Below, piece by piece: positions 1-8,743 of a stretch of DNA of 64,000 nt. The stretch spans positions 6,138,001-6,202,000 of the forward strand of contig NZ_LN831029.1 in the NCBI RefSeq assembly GCF_001457475.1, in the 5' to 3' direction. A program made the position numbers and the translations under genes. The notes beneath the pieces are model-generated. The model searched no databases, was not told the origin of the DNA, and saw only the letters and a program-made list of their open reading frames with translations. The DNA comes from Achromobacter xylosoxidans. Lineage in GTDB: Bacteria > Pseudomonadota > Gammaproteobacteria > Burkholderiales > Burkholderiaceae_B. Each line of letters begins with the position of its first letter. The first letter of the stretch is position 1.

Positions 1-1058
1 CGCAGGTCTACGCGCTGATCCGCGTCAGCTACGACGGCCACGCGCGACGCCGCGCCTTCGGCCTGCTCGGCATGACATTGGGGTTGGCGGCCATCGCCGG
101 CCAGGTGCTGGGCGGCTGGATCGTGCATGCCGACCTGTTCGGCCTGGCATGGCGCACGATCTTCCTGGTGAACGTGCCGGTCGGCATGCTCGCGTGGCGG
201 CTGGCCCGCCATATTCCTGAGTCGCGCGACGCCGCGGGCGCGCCGATGGACTGGGGCGGCGCGGCGCTGGTCGGAGCGGGGCTTGGCCTGCTGCTGTTGG
301 CGCTGGTCGAAGGGCCTGCGCGCCACTGGCCGGCCTGGACCCTGGCCTGCGGCGGGGCGGCGATCGCGTTGCTGGCGCTGTTCGTGTGGACGCAGCGCCG
401 CGCTGGCGCCGCCGGCCGCGCGCCGCTGGTCGACATGGCGTTGCTGGCGCAGCCGCGTTTCGCCGCGGGTTGCCTGCTGGTGACGCTGGTGTTCTCCACC
501 GCCAGCGCCCTGTTCCTGTGCTACGCCCTGCTGTTGCAGACCGGCCTGGGCGTGGACGCGCTGACGGCGGGCACGGTGTTCGCGCCGGCCAGCGTCGGCT
601 TCGTGGCCGGCTCGATGGCGGCGCCGCGGCTGGTGGCGCGCTTCGGCACGCGCGCCATCATGCTGGCCGCATTGCTGTACGGCGGCGCCACGGCCGCCCT
701 GATGCTGCAGGTCGGGTCGGCCGGCGCCGCGCTCGCGCCGTGGTCGCTGGTGCCGGCGCTGGTCTGGTTGGGCGCGGCGCAAGGCGCGGTCAATACGCCA
801 CTGGTCAATCTCGCGCTGGGCCTGGTGCAGGACCGCCACGCGGGCATGGCCGCGGGCGTGGTGGCCACATTGCAACAGGTGGGCGCGGCGCTGGGCGTGT
901 CCGCCGCCGGCATGCTGTTCAGCGGCGCGCTTGATGCGTACGCCGATGCCGCGGACGGCGAACGCTATGCGCGCGCGTTCGCCAGCGCCATGCAATTCAA
1001 CGTGGCGGCAATCGCCACGTCGGTATTGCTGCTGTGGTGGCTGGGGCGGCGGCGTTGA
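1..1058 (+). CDS. MFS drug-exporter-like transporter, DHA2 type (5' end outside window)
   Basis: The reading frame is open from the first bases of the window (codons in phase with position 3), so the N-terminal part is missing. About 350 residues are visible, made mostly of hydrophobic membrane segments separated by short Arg-rich loops, ending in LLLWWLGRRR. The pattern of alternating helices, with a central soluble loop near QRRAGAAGRAPLVDM, resembles the 14-helix DHA2 (EmrB/QacA) exporters of the major facilitator superfamily, which use proton influx to expel drugs or metabolites across the inner membrane. Substrate cannot be read from the sequence. The gene converges on the ProC-like gene with only 14 bases between the stop codons. 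Confidence 0.8.
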   Translation, partial: QVYALIRVSYDGHARRRAFGLLGMTLGLAAIAGQVLGGWIVHADLFGLAWRTIFLVNVPVGMLAWRLARHIPESRDAAGAPMDWGGAALVGAGLGLLLLALVEGPARHWPAWTLACGGAAIALLALFVWTQRRAGAAGRAPLVDMALLAQPRFAAGCLLVTLVFSTASALFLCYALLLQTGLGVDALTAGTVFAPASVGFVAGSMAAPRLVARFGTRAIMLAALLYGGATAALMLQVGSAGAALAPWSLVPALVWLGAAQGAVNTPLVNLALGLVQDRHAGMAAGVVATLQQVGAALGVSAAGMLFSGALDAYADAADGERYARAFASAMQFNVAAIATSVLLLWWLGRRR

Positions 1059-1072
1059 CCCGGCACAGCACA

Positions 1073-1879
1073 CTAGCCCGCCGACAATTCGCGCGCGCGT
1101 TGCGCGGCCTTCAGCGCCGCCTCGGCAATGGCTCGGGCCACGCCCGCCTCGCGCAGATGCGTCAGCGCGGCGTAGGTGGTGCCGCCCTTGGAGGTCACCC
1201 GTTCCTGCAGCTCGATCAACGCCGCGTCGTCGCCCGCCGCCAGTTCCGCGGCGCCGCGAAACGCCGCCACCGACAGGCGGCGCGCATCGACCGCGCCGAA
1301 GCCGAGCTCCCGCGCCGCTTGTTCCAGCGCCGCCATGAAATGGAACACGTAGCCCGGACCGCTGCCGGTCACGGCGGTGACGGCGTCAAGCATGGCCTCG
1401 GTATCGACCCAGATGCATTCGCCCACCGCGGCGAACAGCGCATCCACCTGCGCGCGTTGCGCCGCGCCGCAACTGGCGGTGGCGTACAGGCCCGTCATGC
1501 CCAGCCCGACCTTGGCCGGCGTATTGGGCATTGCCCGCACGATGCGCGCATGGCCGCCCAGCCATTGCGACAGCGACGCGAGACTCACGCCCGCCGCGAT
1601 GCTGACCACCGTGGCCGGCGCTGACAGATGCGCCCGCACTTGCCCGCAGGCGTCATGCAGCGCTTGGGGCTTGGTCGCCAGTACGCACAGCGCCGCGTCG
1701 GCGATCTCGGGGCCGGCGCTTGCCTGGCACGCCAGGCCGCGCGCCAGCAGGCTGGCGCGGGCAGGTTCAAAAGGTTCGACCACCAGGAAATCCGCCCGCT
1801 CGCGGCCCCGGGCCAACAATCCGTCGATGATGGCGCTGGCCATGTTTCCGCCGCCGATGAAGACGATTCTTTCACGCAT
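1073..1879 (-). CDS. proC: Pyrroline-5-carboxylate reductase (ProC family)
   Basis: A 268-residue protein of normal ProC length. It opens with a Rossmann dinucleotide-binding turn (IVFIGGGNMASAI) and carries the family signatures RAMPNTPAKVG near residue 120 and TAVTGSGPGYVF near 170, followed by the C-terminal dimerisation region with TSKGGTTYAAL. ProC reduces 1-pyrroline-5-carboxylate to proline with NAD(P)H in the cytoplasm. It begins 18 bases after the stop of the FMN-dependent hydroxyacid oxidase on the same strand, so the two are probably co-transcribed. That context raises the possibility that this copy is a catabolic paralogue acting on another cyclic imine rather than the housekeeping proline enzyme. 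Confidence 0.88.
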   Translation of the reverse strand: MRERIVFIGGGNMASAIIDGLLARGRERADFLVVEPFEPARASLLARGLACQASAGPEIADAALCVLATKPQALHDACGQVRAHLSAPATVVSIAAGVSLASLSQWLGGHARIVRAMPNTPAKVGLGMTGLYATASCGAAQRAQVDALFAAVGECIWVDTEAMLDAVTAVTGSGPGYVFHFMAALEQAARELGFGAVDARRLSVAAFRGAAELAAGDDAALIELQERVTSKGGTTYAALTHLREAGVARAIAEAALKAAQRARELSAG

Positions 1880-1897
1880 GATGTCTGGTTCCCTGTG

Positions 1898-3046
1898 TCA
1901 ATCGAAAATGGCCCGGCGCCTGCGCACCGCCGCGGCGTCGAGCGCGCCGATGCGATTACGCCCGAGCAGCCGCAATGTGTTCTCCAGTTCGGTCCGCAGG
2001 ATCGCCAGCACCTCGCCCGCGCCGCGCGGCCCCCGTCCCGCCAGCCCGTACAGCGGCGCGCGGCCCAGCAGCACCCCACGCGCGCCCAGCGCCACCGCCT
2101 TGGCGATATCGCTGCCGCGCCGCACCCCGCCATCCACCAGCACCTCGAGCGACTGCCCCAGTTCGGCCGCGACAGCCGGCAGGACTTCCAGCGGGCAGGG
2201 TGCGCATTCCAGCTGCCTGCCGCCATGGTTGGACAGCACGATGCCATCCACGCCGCTGGCCTGCGCCCTGCGCGCATCGGCCAGCGTCTGGATGCCCTTG
2301 ATGACAAGGCGGCCGGGCCACTGGCGGCGCAGCCAATCGATGTCGTCCCAGGTCAGGGCCATATCCATCTGCCGGCTCAGGGCGGACGCCTGCTCGGTGA
2401 TGTCCTCGCGCGCGTTGGAACTGACAGCCAGGTTCTTCAGCTGCGGACCGCCGCCGCGCAACATGCGCCAGCACCAGCCCGGATGGGCCGCGAGGTCGAG
2501 CAGCAGGCGGCCGGAAGGGCGCAGCGGCAGCTGGAAGCCGTTGCGCTTGTCGTGGTCGCGGTTGCCATGCACCGGCACGTCGACCGTCAGGAACAGCACC
2601 GTGTAGCCGCTGTGCCATGCGCGGTCCATCAGGTGTTCGGCGATGCGGCGGTCGCGTTGCACGTATAGCTGCAACCACAACTCGCCGGCGCTGGCCGCGC
2701 GCACGTCTTCCAGCAGCGAGGTCGATGCGGTGGACAGCACGAACGGCAGGCCGGCTCGGTGCGCGGCGCGCGCCAGGTGCACGTCCGCATCGGGCCAGAA
2801 CAGCCCGTTCAGGCCCGTCGGCCCGACAATGGCGGGCATGGCCGCGGCCGCGCCCAGCACGGTGGTTTCCAGGTGGCAGTCGGTGACGTCCGCCAGCACT
2901 TGCGGCACGAATTCCAGCTCGCCAAAGGCGGCCACGTTATGGCGCAGCGAGATCCCGTCCTCGGCCCCTCCTTCCAGATAATCGAAGGCCAACCGGGGCA
3001 GCCGCCTGCGCGCCTGCGCCCGGTAATCCATCACGCTGGGCAGCAT
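1898..3046 (-). CDS. FMN-dependent alpha-hydroxyacid oxidase/dehydrogenase (LldD/MdlB family)
   Basis: About 382 residues, the usual size of the lactate/mandelate/glycolate oxidase family of FMN TIM-barrel enzymes, which oxidise L-2-hydroxyacids to 2-oxo acids. Visible signatures are FDYLEGGAEDG near the N-terminus, the PTGLNG loop, the active-site SNHGGRQL about residue 275 (His base and substrate-binding Arg) and the FMN-phosphate loop DGGVRRGSDIAKA. An ATG nine codons upstream (3073) is also open, but the ATG at 3046 is preceded by AAGGAAGAG at good spacing and gives the family's normal N-terminus. It is divergent from the GlcD-like dehydrogenase and upstream of proC. Which hydroxyacid is used is unknown. 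Confidence 0.88.
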   Translation of the reverse strand: MLPSVMDYRAQARRRLPRLAFDYLEGGAEDGISLRHNVAAFGELEFVPQVLADVTDCHLETTVLGAAAAMPAIVGPTGLNGLFWPDADVHLARAAHRAGLPFVLSTASTSLLEDVRAASAGELWLQLYVQRDRRIAEHLMDRAWHSGYTVLFLTVDVPVHGNRDHDKRNGFQLPLRPSGRLLLDLAAHPGWCWRMLRGGGPQLKNLAVSSNAREDITEQASALSRQMDMALTWDDIDWLRRQWPGRLVIKGIQTLADARRAQASGVDGIVLSNHGGRQLECAPCPLEVLPAVAAELGQSLEVLVDGGVRRGSDIAKAVALGARGVLLGRAPLYGLAGRGPRGAGEVLAILRTELENTLRLLGRNRIGALDAAAVRRRRAIFD

Positions 3047-3266
3047 GTCTCTTCCTTGTTGGCTGGATTTCAATTAAATTACATAACAAACACATCAATT
3101 GTATTTCGATTGTTTTAGCGTAAGCCATTCCGGCCTTCCCGCTTAGGACATACCCTAAATTCAATTGATATACGATTATTTAAATCGAAAAGCAATTTAA
3201 GTAATCGTATGCTGTGTCTCAACGTGATCGGTTCTCGACCTTTCCGATCCCTACGGGACGACAGAC
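3047..3266. promoter_or_regulatory. AT-rich divergent promoter with three similar 13-bp sites
   Basis: This 220-bp region lies between the two divergent hydroxyacid oxidoreductase genes and is strikingly AT-rich against the surrounding G+C-rich DNA. It holds three copies of a related 13-mer: ATTGTATTTCGAT at 3098-3110, ATTGATATACGAT at 3164-3176, and ATTGCTTTTCGAT read on the minus strand at 3184-3196. Each has the form ATTG-N5-CGAT, a near-palindrome of the sort bound by dimeric IclR proteins. A fourth relative, ATTGTAATTCAAT, lies upstream of the IclR gene at 10616. The regulatory link is inferred. Confidence 0.6.
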
Positions 3267-4694
3267 ATGACCATAGGTACCCCCCTGCTCGATGCGCTTA
3301 TCCAGGCGCTGGGCGATAGCGCAGTCCTGCGCTCCGACGCCGACATGGCCGGCTACACCGAAGACTGGCGCGGCCGCTACAAAGGCGCGGCGCTGTGCGT
3401 GGCCCTGCCGGGGTCGACCCGGCAAGTCGCCGACATCGTGCGCCTGTGCAACGACTACGCCACCCCCGTATTGCCGCAAGGCGGCAACACCAGCCTGTGC
3501 GGCGGCGCGGTGCCGGACGAGGCCGGCCCCCCGCCCGTTATCGTCAACCTGTCGCGCCTGCGCCAGATCCGCCGCGTGGACCCGGCCAACAATTCGATGG
3601 AAGTCGAAGCCGGCTGCGTGCTGGCCACGGTGCAGCAGGCCGCGGCGGAACAAGGCCGCCTGTACCCCATCAGCCTGGGCGCGGAAGGTTCGTGCCAGAT
3701 CGGCGGCACCATCGCCACCAACGCGGGCGGCACCGGCGTGCTGCGCTACGGCAATACGCGCGACAACATCCTGGGCCTGGAGGTCGTGCTGCCCGACGGA
3801 TCGATCTGGAACGGCCTGACCGCCTTGCGCAAGAACAATACGGGTTTCGACCTGAAGCACTTGTTCATCGGCGCCGAAGGCACCTTGGGCATCGTGACCG
3901 CGGCCGTGCTGAAGCTGCACCCCCTGCCCAATCGCCACGCCATCGCCTGGCTGGCGCCCACCGATCCGCAGGCTGCGCTCGACATCCTGGGCCTGTTCCA
4001 GCAGCAATGCGGCTCGCGCCTGTCAGCCTTCGAAATGATCGACAGCAATCAGCTGGACATCGTCATGACCCATGTGCCCGGCCGCAAGAATCCACTGCCC
4101 GGCGCGCACCCCTGGCATGTGCTGGTGGAGCTGTCGGACACCGGCAACGGCGCGGAGCTGCAGGAGGTCCTGCAACAGATCCTGGAACAAGCCTTCGAAC
4201 TGGGATTGCTGCGAGATGCCGTGGTGGCCAGCAACGACAGCCAGCGCGCCGCGCTCTGGGAAGTGCGCCATAGCGTCTCGGAAGGCAACAAGAAGGCCGG
4301 CGTGGGCCTGACCACCGACAGCGCCGTGCCGGTCTCGAGCGTGCCGCGCTTCATCGCCGCCGCCACCGAGGCCGTGCGCCGCCTGGTGCCGGACCTGCCC
4401 ATCCTGATCGTGGCCCACCTGGGCGACGGCAACGTGCACTTCATTCCCTTCTTCACGTTCGACGCCTGGAACGCGCTGCCCGAGCGCGACGCCATGGCGG
4501 CCGCCATTCGCCGCGCCGTCAACGACGTGGCCGATGCGCTGGGGGGCACCTTCAGCGCCGAGCATGGCGTGGGCCGCACGTCGCTGGCCGAAATGGCGCA
4601 CTACAAGTCACCGGTCGAACTGGCCATGATGCGCACGCTGAAAGCCAGCTTCGACCCCGCCGCTCTCTTCAATCCCGGTCGCTTGCTGCCCTGA
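3267..4694 (+). CDS. FAD-linked D-2-hydroxyacid dehydrogenase (GlcD/D-2-hydroxyglutarate dehydrogenase family)
   Basis: 475 residues with the PCMH-type FAD-binding fold. The N-terminal half shows VLPQGGNTSLCGGAVP (pyrophosphate loop) and IGGTIATNAGGTG, followed by GFDLKHLFIGAEGTLGIVT. The C-terminal FAD-oxidase domain has VAHLGDGNVHF (metal and substrate histidines) and the closing FSAEHGVGRTSLAEM block. Family members oxidise D-lactate, glycolate or D-2-hydroxyglutarate and pass electrons to the respiratory chain. The gene leads an operon with the ABC transporter and DapA-family gene. It faces an L-type hydroxyacid oxidase across a shared promoter, so the two may feed one 2-oxo acid pool from opposite stereoisomers (inference). 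Confidence 0.88.
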   Translation: MTIGTPLLDALIQALGDSAVLRSDADMAGYTEDWRGRYKGAALCVALPGSTRQVADIVRLCNDYATPVLPQGGNTSLCGGAVPDEAGPPPVIVNLSRLRQIRRVDPANNSMEVEAGCVLATVQQAAAEQGRLYPISLGAEGSCQIGGTIATNAGGTGVLRYGNTRDNILGLEVVLPDGSIWNGLTALRKNNTGFDLKHLFIGAEGTLGIVTAAVLKLHPLPNRHAIAWLAPTDPQAALDILGLFQQQCGSRLSAFEMIDSNQLDIVMTHVPGRKNPLPGAHPWHVLVELSDTGNGAELQEVLQQILEQAFELGLLRDAVVASNDSQRAALWEVRHSVSEGNKKAGVGLTTDSAVPVSSVPRFIAAATEAVRRLVPDLPILIVAHLGDGNVHFIPFFTFDAWNALPERDAMAAAIRRAVNDVADALGGTFSAEHGVGRTSLAEMAHYKSPVELAMMRTLKASFDPAALFNPGRLLP

Positions 4695-4733
4695 AGCCGC
4701 CCTTCCCGTCCGCCGTCCCGCTGGAGCCCTTCC

Positions 4734-5816
4734 ATGAAATCCACCTCCTACAACGCCTCGCGCCGCAGCGCGCTCAAGACCGCCGCCGCTGGCGTCGCCG
4801 CCCTGGCCATGCCGATGATCTGGACGCCGTCGCGCGCGGCTTCCAAGCGCATCGTCGTGCGCGACGACGGCGGCATCTACAGCAAGGCCTATGGCGCGGT
4901 GTTCTACAAGCCGTTCACGGACGCCACCGGCATCCAGGTGGTGGGCGTGCAGGCCAACGCCGAGCCCACCGCGCAGATCCGCAGCATGGTGGACACCGGC
5001 AACTACACCTGGGACATGGCCAAGATCAGCCAGCCCGCCATCCTGATGCTCACCGAAGGCGGCAAGGTCTACCTGGAAAAGCACGGCCTGGAATCCGACC
5101 CGGTCGTGGCCACCATTCCCAAGCAATACATGTCGCCCTATGGCGTGGGCAACAACGTCTACACCACCGTGCTGGCCTACCGCACCGACGCCTTCAAGGG
5201 CCGCCGCGCCCCGGCGTCGTGGGCGGACTTCTGGGACGTCAAGAACATCCCCGGCCGGCGCGGCCTGCGCAAGCACCCGTTCGACACCATCGAGGAAGCG
5301 CTGATGGCCGACGGCGTGCCGACCGACAAGGTCTATCCCTGCGACATCGACCGCGCCCTGGCCAGCCTGGACAAGATCAAGCCGTCCGTCGACGTGTGGT
5401 GGAACACCGGCGCGCAGGTCGAGCAGATGCTGGGCTCCGGCGAAGTCGACATGATCGCCACCTGGGTCTCGCGCGCGCAATCGGCCATCGCCAACGGCGC
5501 GCCCGTGCAGATCGTGTGGGACCAGAACATCTGGGGCTGCGACAACTGGTCGATCCTGAAGGGCACGCCCAACGCCGACGCCTGCCGCGAATTCATCAAG
5601 TTCGCCTCGGACCCCAAGCGCCAGGCCGCGCTGGTCGAGTTCTTCGCCGCCGGCGTGACCCAACCCGCCGCGTTCGACCACATCAAGGCCGACGTGGCGC
5701 GCAATTGCCCCACCCACCCCGACAACATCAAGACCGGCCTGCACATCAACGCCGCCTACTGGCTGGACAAGCAGCGCGACGTGCTCGAGCGCTTCAACGG
5801 TTGGGTCTTGAAGTAA
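4734..5816 (+). CDS. ABC transporter substrate-binding protein, PotD-like, Tat-exported
   Basis: 360 residues. The N-terminus has a twin-arginine-type signal (RRSALKTAAAGVAALAMP, cleavage probably near SRAAS), indicating export of the folded protein to the periplasm. The mature part reads like the polyamine/iron extracellular solute-binding family (RIVVRDDGGIYSKAYG; ATWVSRAQSAIANGAPVQIVWDQ; CREFIKFASDPKRQAALVEF). It is followed after 22 bases by its ATPase and then a fused permease, forming a complete PotABCD-type importer. The surrounding hydroxyacid enzymes suggest an organic-acid substrate rather than polyamines, but the sequence does not show this. Confidence 0.87.
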   Translation: MKSTSYNASRRSALKTAAAGVAALAMPMIWTPSRAASKRIVVRDDGGIYSKAYGAVFYKPFTDATGIQVVGVQANAEPTAQIRSMVDTGNYTWDMAKISQPAILMLTEGGKVYLEKHGLESDPVVATIPKQYMSPYGVGNNVYTTVLAYRTDAFKGRRAPASWADFWDVKNIPGRRGLRKHPFDTIEEALMADGVPTDKVYPCDIDRALASLDKIKPSVDVWWNTGAQVEQMLGSGEVDMIATWVSRAQSAIANGAPVQIVWDQNIWGCDNWSILKGTPNADACREFIKFASDPKRQAALVEFFAAGVTQPAAFDHIKADVARNCPTHPDNIKTGLHINAAYWLDKQRDVLERFNGWVLK

Positions 5817-5838
5817 TTCTCTGCATACGCCGAACGCC

Positions 5839-6927
5839 ATGTCTTCTTCCAATCTGCAAATCTCGGGCCTGGGCAAACGCTATGGCGATTTCGTCGCCCT
5901 GGCGCCCACGCACCTGGATGTCGCCCGCGGCGAATTCCTGACCCTGCTGGGCCCGTCCGGCTCCGGCAAGACCACGTTGCTGAGCCTGATCGCGGGCCTG
6001 GCCAGGCCCGACGAGGGCCGCGTGCTGATCGACGGCAACGACGTCACCCACGGCGCGCCGTACGAGCGGGACATCGGCATGGTGTTCCAGAACTATGCGC
6101 TGTTCCCGCACATGACCATCCTGGAGAACATCGCCTTTCCCCTGAAGATGCGCAAGGTGCCGGCGGCCGAGGCGAAGCGGCGCGCGCAGGAAGCGCTGGA
6201 CATGGTGCGGCTGCCGCAGGTCGGCGCGCGCCTGCCGCGCGAACTGTCCGGCGGCCAGCAGCAGCGCATCGCGCTGGCGCGCTGCATGGTCTACCGCCCC
6301 GCGATCATCCTGATGGACGAGCCCCTGGGCGCGCTGGACAAGAAGCTGCGCGACCAGATGCAGCTGGAGATCAAGCGCATCCACCGCGAACTGGGCACCA
6401 CCATCGTCTACGTGACGCATGACCAGGAAGAGGCCATGACCATGTCCGACCGCATCTGCCTGATGAACGGCGGCGCGATCGAGCAACTGGGCACGCCAGC
6501 CGACCTGTACTTCCGCCCGCGCACCCTGTTCGTGGCGGACTTCCTGGGCGAATCCAACCTGCTGCAGGGCGAGGTCACGGCCGTCGACGGCGCCACGCTG
6601 ACCGTCAGGCTGGCGCACCAGGGCGTCAGCGGCCAGGCCCTGTCCAATGGCGCCACGGTCAAGGTCGGCCAGAAGGTCACGCTGATGCTGCGTCCCCAGA
6701 ATCTGCAGGCCGGCCCCGCCGAGGCCCATGGCCGGGCCCTGACCGGCAAGCTGCTCGACGTGATGGTGACCGGCAGCCTGACCAAGCTCTATCTCGATTC
6801 GGGCGCGCCCGACAGCGCCCCGCTCGTGGTCGCCTACCCCACGCGCCGCCAGGCCGAGCAGTACGCCATCGGCCAGCCGCTGTCGGTGACCTGGCAGGCC
6901 GCCGACGCGGTCGCCATCGCGGAGTGA
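5839..6927 (+). CDS. ABC transporter ATP-binding protein (PotA-like)
   Basis: 362 residues, typical of PotA/FbpC-type ATPases. The nucleotide-binding domain has Walker A GPSGSGKTT near residue 40, Q-loop MVFQNYALFPHMT, signature LSGGQQQR, Walker B IILMDEP and switch histidine VTHDQEEAMTM. After residue 240 comes a TOBE-like domain (FVADFLGESNLLQGEV onward), which in this family regulates transport. It is the energy-coupling subunit for the preceding binding protein and the following fused permease. The stop is four bases before the next start, consistent with one operon. Confidence 0.93.
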   Translation: MSSSNLQISGLGKRYGDFVALAPTHLDVARGEFLTLLGPSGSGKTTLLSLIAGLARPDEGRVLIDGNDVTHGAPYERDIGMVFQNYALFPHMTILENIAFPLKMRKVPAAEAKRRAQEALDMVRLPQVGARLPRELSGGQQQRIALARCMVYRPAIILMDEPLGALDKKLRDQMQLEIKRIHRELGTTIVYVTHDQEEAMTMSDRICLMNGGAIEQLGTPADLYFRPRTLFVADFLGESNLLQGEVTAVDGATLTVRLAHQGVSGQALSNGATVKVGQKVTLMLRPQNLQAGPAEAHGRALTGKLLDVMVTGSLTKLYLDSGAPDSAPLVVAYPTRRQAEQYAIGQPLSVTWQAADAVAIAE

Positions 6928-6931
6928 CCGC

Positions 6932-8707
6932 ATGAGCCCCCTTGCCCCTCCCCGCAAGCGCATGAGCCAGGGCCGCCGCCATTTCCTCATGGCCGCGCCG
7001 CTGGCGATCCTGCTGCTGGTGCTGCTGATCTATCCGGTCGGCCAGTTGCTGCTGCTGAGCTTCTACGGCGACCGGGGTTTCTCGCTGACGCAATACCACC
7101 GGTTGTTCGAGTCGTCGGTGTACGTCAACGTGCTGCTCATCACGCTGAAGATCTCGCTCTGGACGACCTTCTTTGCCGTGGTGGCCGGCTACCCGGTCGC
7201 CTACCTGATCTCGAGCCTGTCGGCCCGGCGCAAGACGTCGCTGCTGTTCTGGGTGTTGCTGTCGTTCTGGACCAGCTTCCTGGTGCGCACCTTCGCCTGG
7301 GTCGTGCTGCTGGGCCGCAACGGCGTGGTCAACCAGATGCTGCAGGCGCTGGGCATCCTGGATGCGCCGGCCAACCTGCTCTACAACTTCGGCAGCGTGC
7401 TGGTCGGCATGGTGCATGCGCTGATGCCGCTGGCGGTGCTGACAATGCTGTCGGTCATGGAGAACATCGACCGCAACCTGCCGCGCGCCGCCTCCACCCT
7501 CGGCGCGCGCCCGGGCACCGCGTTCTGGAAGATCTACTTCCCGCTGTCCATGCCCGGCGTGGCCGCCGCGGCCATCATGGTGTTCGTCACCGCCATCGGC
7601 TTTTTCATCACCCCGGCGCTGCTGGGCGGCCGCAAGGAGACGATGATCACCCAGATCATCATCGACCAGGTGCAGCAGACCATGAACTGGGAATTCGCCG
7701 GCGCGGTGTCGGTGCTGCTGCTGGTGGTGGTGCTGGCGGTGTTCGCGCTGTACGACCGCATACTGGGCCTGTCGACCATGACCGGCGCCGGCGCGTCGCG
7801 CCCCCGCGCCTCGGCCAAGCCCGGCCTGGCGCGGCGCGCGGGCGAGGCCCTGCTGGACCTGCTGGCCGCGCTGTCCGACCGCCTGTTCTCGCTGCTGCCC
7901 ACGCGCCTGCGCCGTTCGGTCTCCGGCACCGGCCAATCGCGCACCCTGTGGTGGATCGTGCTGGCGGTGCTGGCCTTCCTGTCCGCGCCCGCCTTCCTGA
8001 TGATCCCGCTGTCGTTCGATTCGGGGTCCGGCCTGACCTGGCCGCCCAAGGGCTTTTCGTTGCAATGGTACGAGCAGATGTTCACGTCGCCGGTGTGGAT
8101 GCAGGCCATCACGCGCTCGCTGATCGTGGGCGTTGGCACCGGCCTGCTGGCCATGCTGATCGGCACGCCGGCCGCCTTCCTGCTGGTGCGCGCCGACATG
8201 CGCGGCAAGTCCGCCATGCTGGCCTTCGTGCTGTCGCCCATCGTGGTGCCGCGCATGATCATCGCGGTGGGCATGTTCTATTTCTTCGCCCGCGTCGGCC
8301 TGGTCGGGTCGACCGTCGGCCTGATCCTGGCGCACACGGTGGTGGCGGTGCCGTACGTGGTGATCACCATGATGGCGGTGCTGCGCAACTACGACACGCG
8401 CCTGGACCTGGCGGCGCAGAGCCTGGGCGCGGGCCCCTGGGCGACGTTGCGCTTCGTGACCTTCCCGATCCTCGGCGCGGGGCTGATGTCATCGTTCCTG
8501 TTCGCTTTCGCGACCTCGTTCGACGAACTGACGATCGCGCTGTTCGCCTCGGGCGGGCTGAACGCCACCCTGCCCAAGCAGTTCTGGGACGAGGTGACGC
8601 TGCAGATCTCCCCGGTGATCGCCGCCGTGTCCACCTGCCTGTTTATCTTCATCGCCGCGCTGATCTGGCTCGCCGACCGGCTGCGCCGCCGCAGCCTGGC
8701 GGGCTGA
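6932..8707 (+). CDS. ABC transporter permease, tandem fusion of two permease domains (PotB-PotC type)
   Basis: 591 residues, twice the usual permease length. Two complete binding-protein-dependent permease domains are joined. The first carries the EAA-like coupling loop AASTLGARPGTAFWKIYFP (about residues 190-208), and the second carries LAAQSLGAGPWATLRFVTFP (about 490-510). Between them, around residues 280-330, lies a charged cytoplasmic linker (GASRPRASAKPGLARRAGEA). In the canonical system these are separate PotB and PotC proteins that form the membrane channel. A second ATG at 6962 could be the true start. The gene sits between its ATPase and the DapA-family gene. Confidence 0.9.
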   Translation: MSPLAPPRKRMSQGRRHFLMAAPLAILLLVLLIYPVGQLLLLSFYGDRGFSLTQYHRLFESSVYVNVLLITLKISLWTTFFAVVAGYPVAYLISSLSARRKTSLLFWVLLSFWTSFLVRTFAWVVLLGRNGVVNQMLQALGILDAPANLLYNFGSVLVGMVHALMPLAVLTMLSVMENIDRNLPRAASTLGARPGTAFWKIYFPLSMPGVAAAAIMVFVTAIGFFITPALLGGRKETMITQIIIDQVQQTMNWEFAGAVSVLLLVVVLAVFALYDRILGLSTMTGAGASRPRASAKPGLARRAGEALLDLLAALSDRLFSLLPTRLRRSVSGTGQSRTLWWIVLAVLAFLSAPAFLMIPLSFDSGSGLTWPPKGFSLQWYEQMFTSPVWMQAITRSLIVGVGTGLLAMLIGTPAAFLLVRADMRGKSAMLAFVLSPIVVPRMIIAVGMFYFFARVGLVGSTVGLILAHTVVAVPYVVITMMAVLRNYDTRLDLAAQSLGAGPWATLRFVTFPILGAGLMSSFLFAFATSFDELTIALFASGGLNATLPKQFWDEVTLQISPVIAAVSTCLFIFIAALIWLADRLRRRSLAG

Positions 8708-8743
8708 GGCGCGGCGCCGTTTCCCTTCCATCAGGATTTTTCC

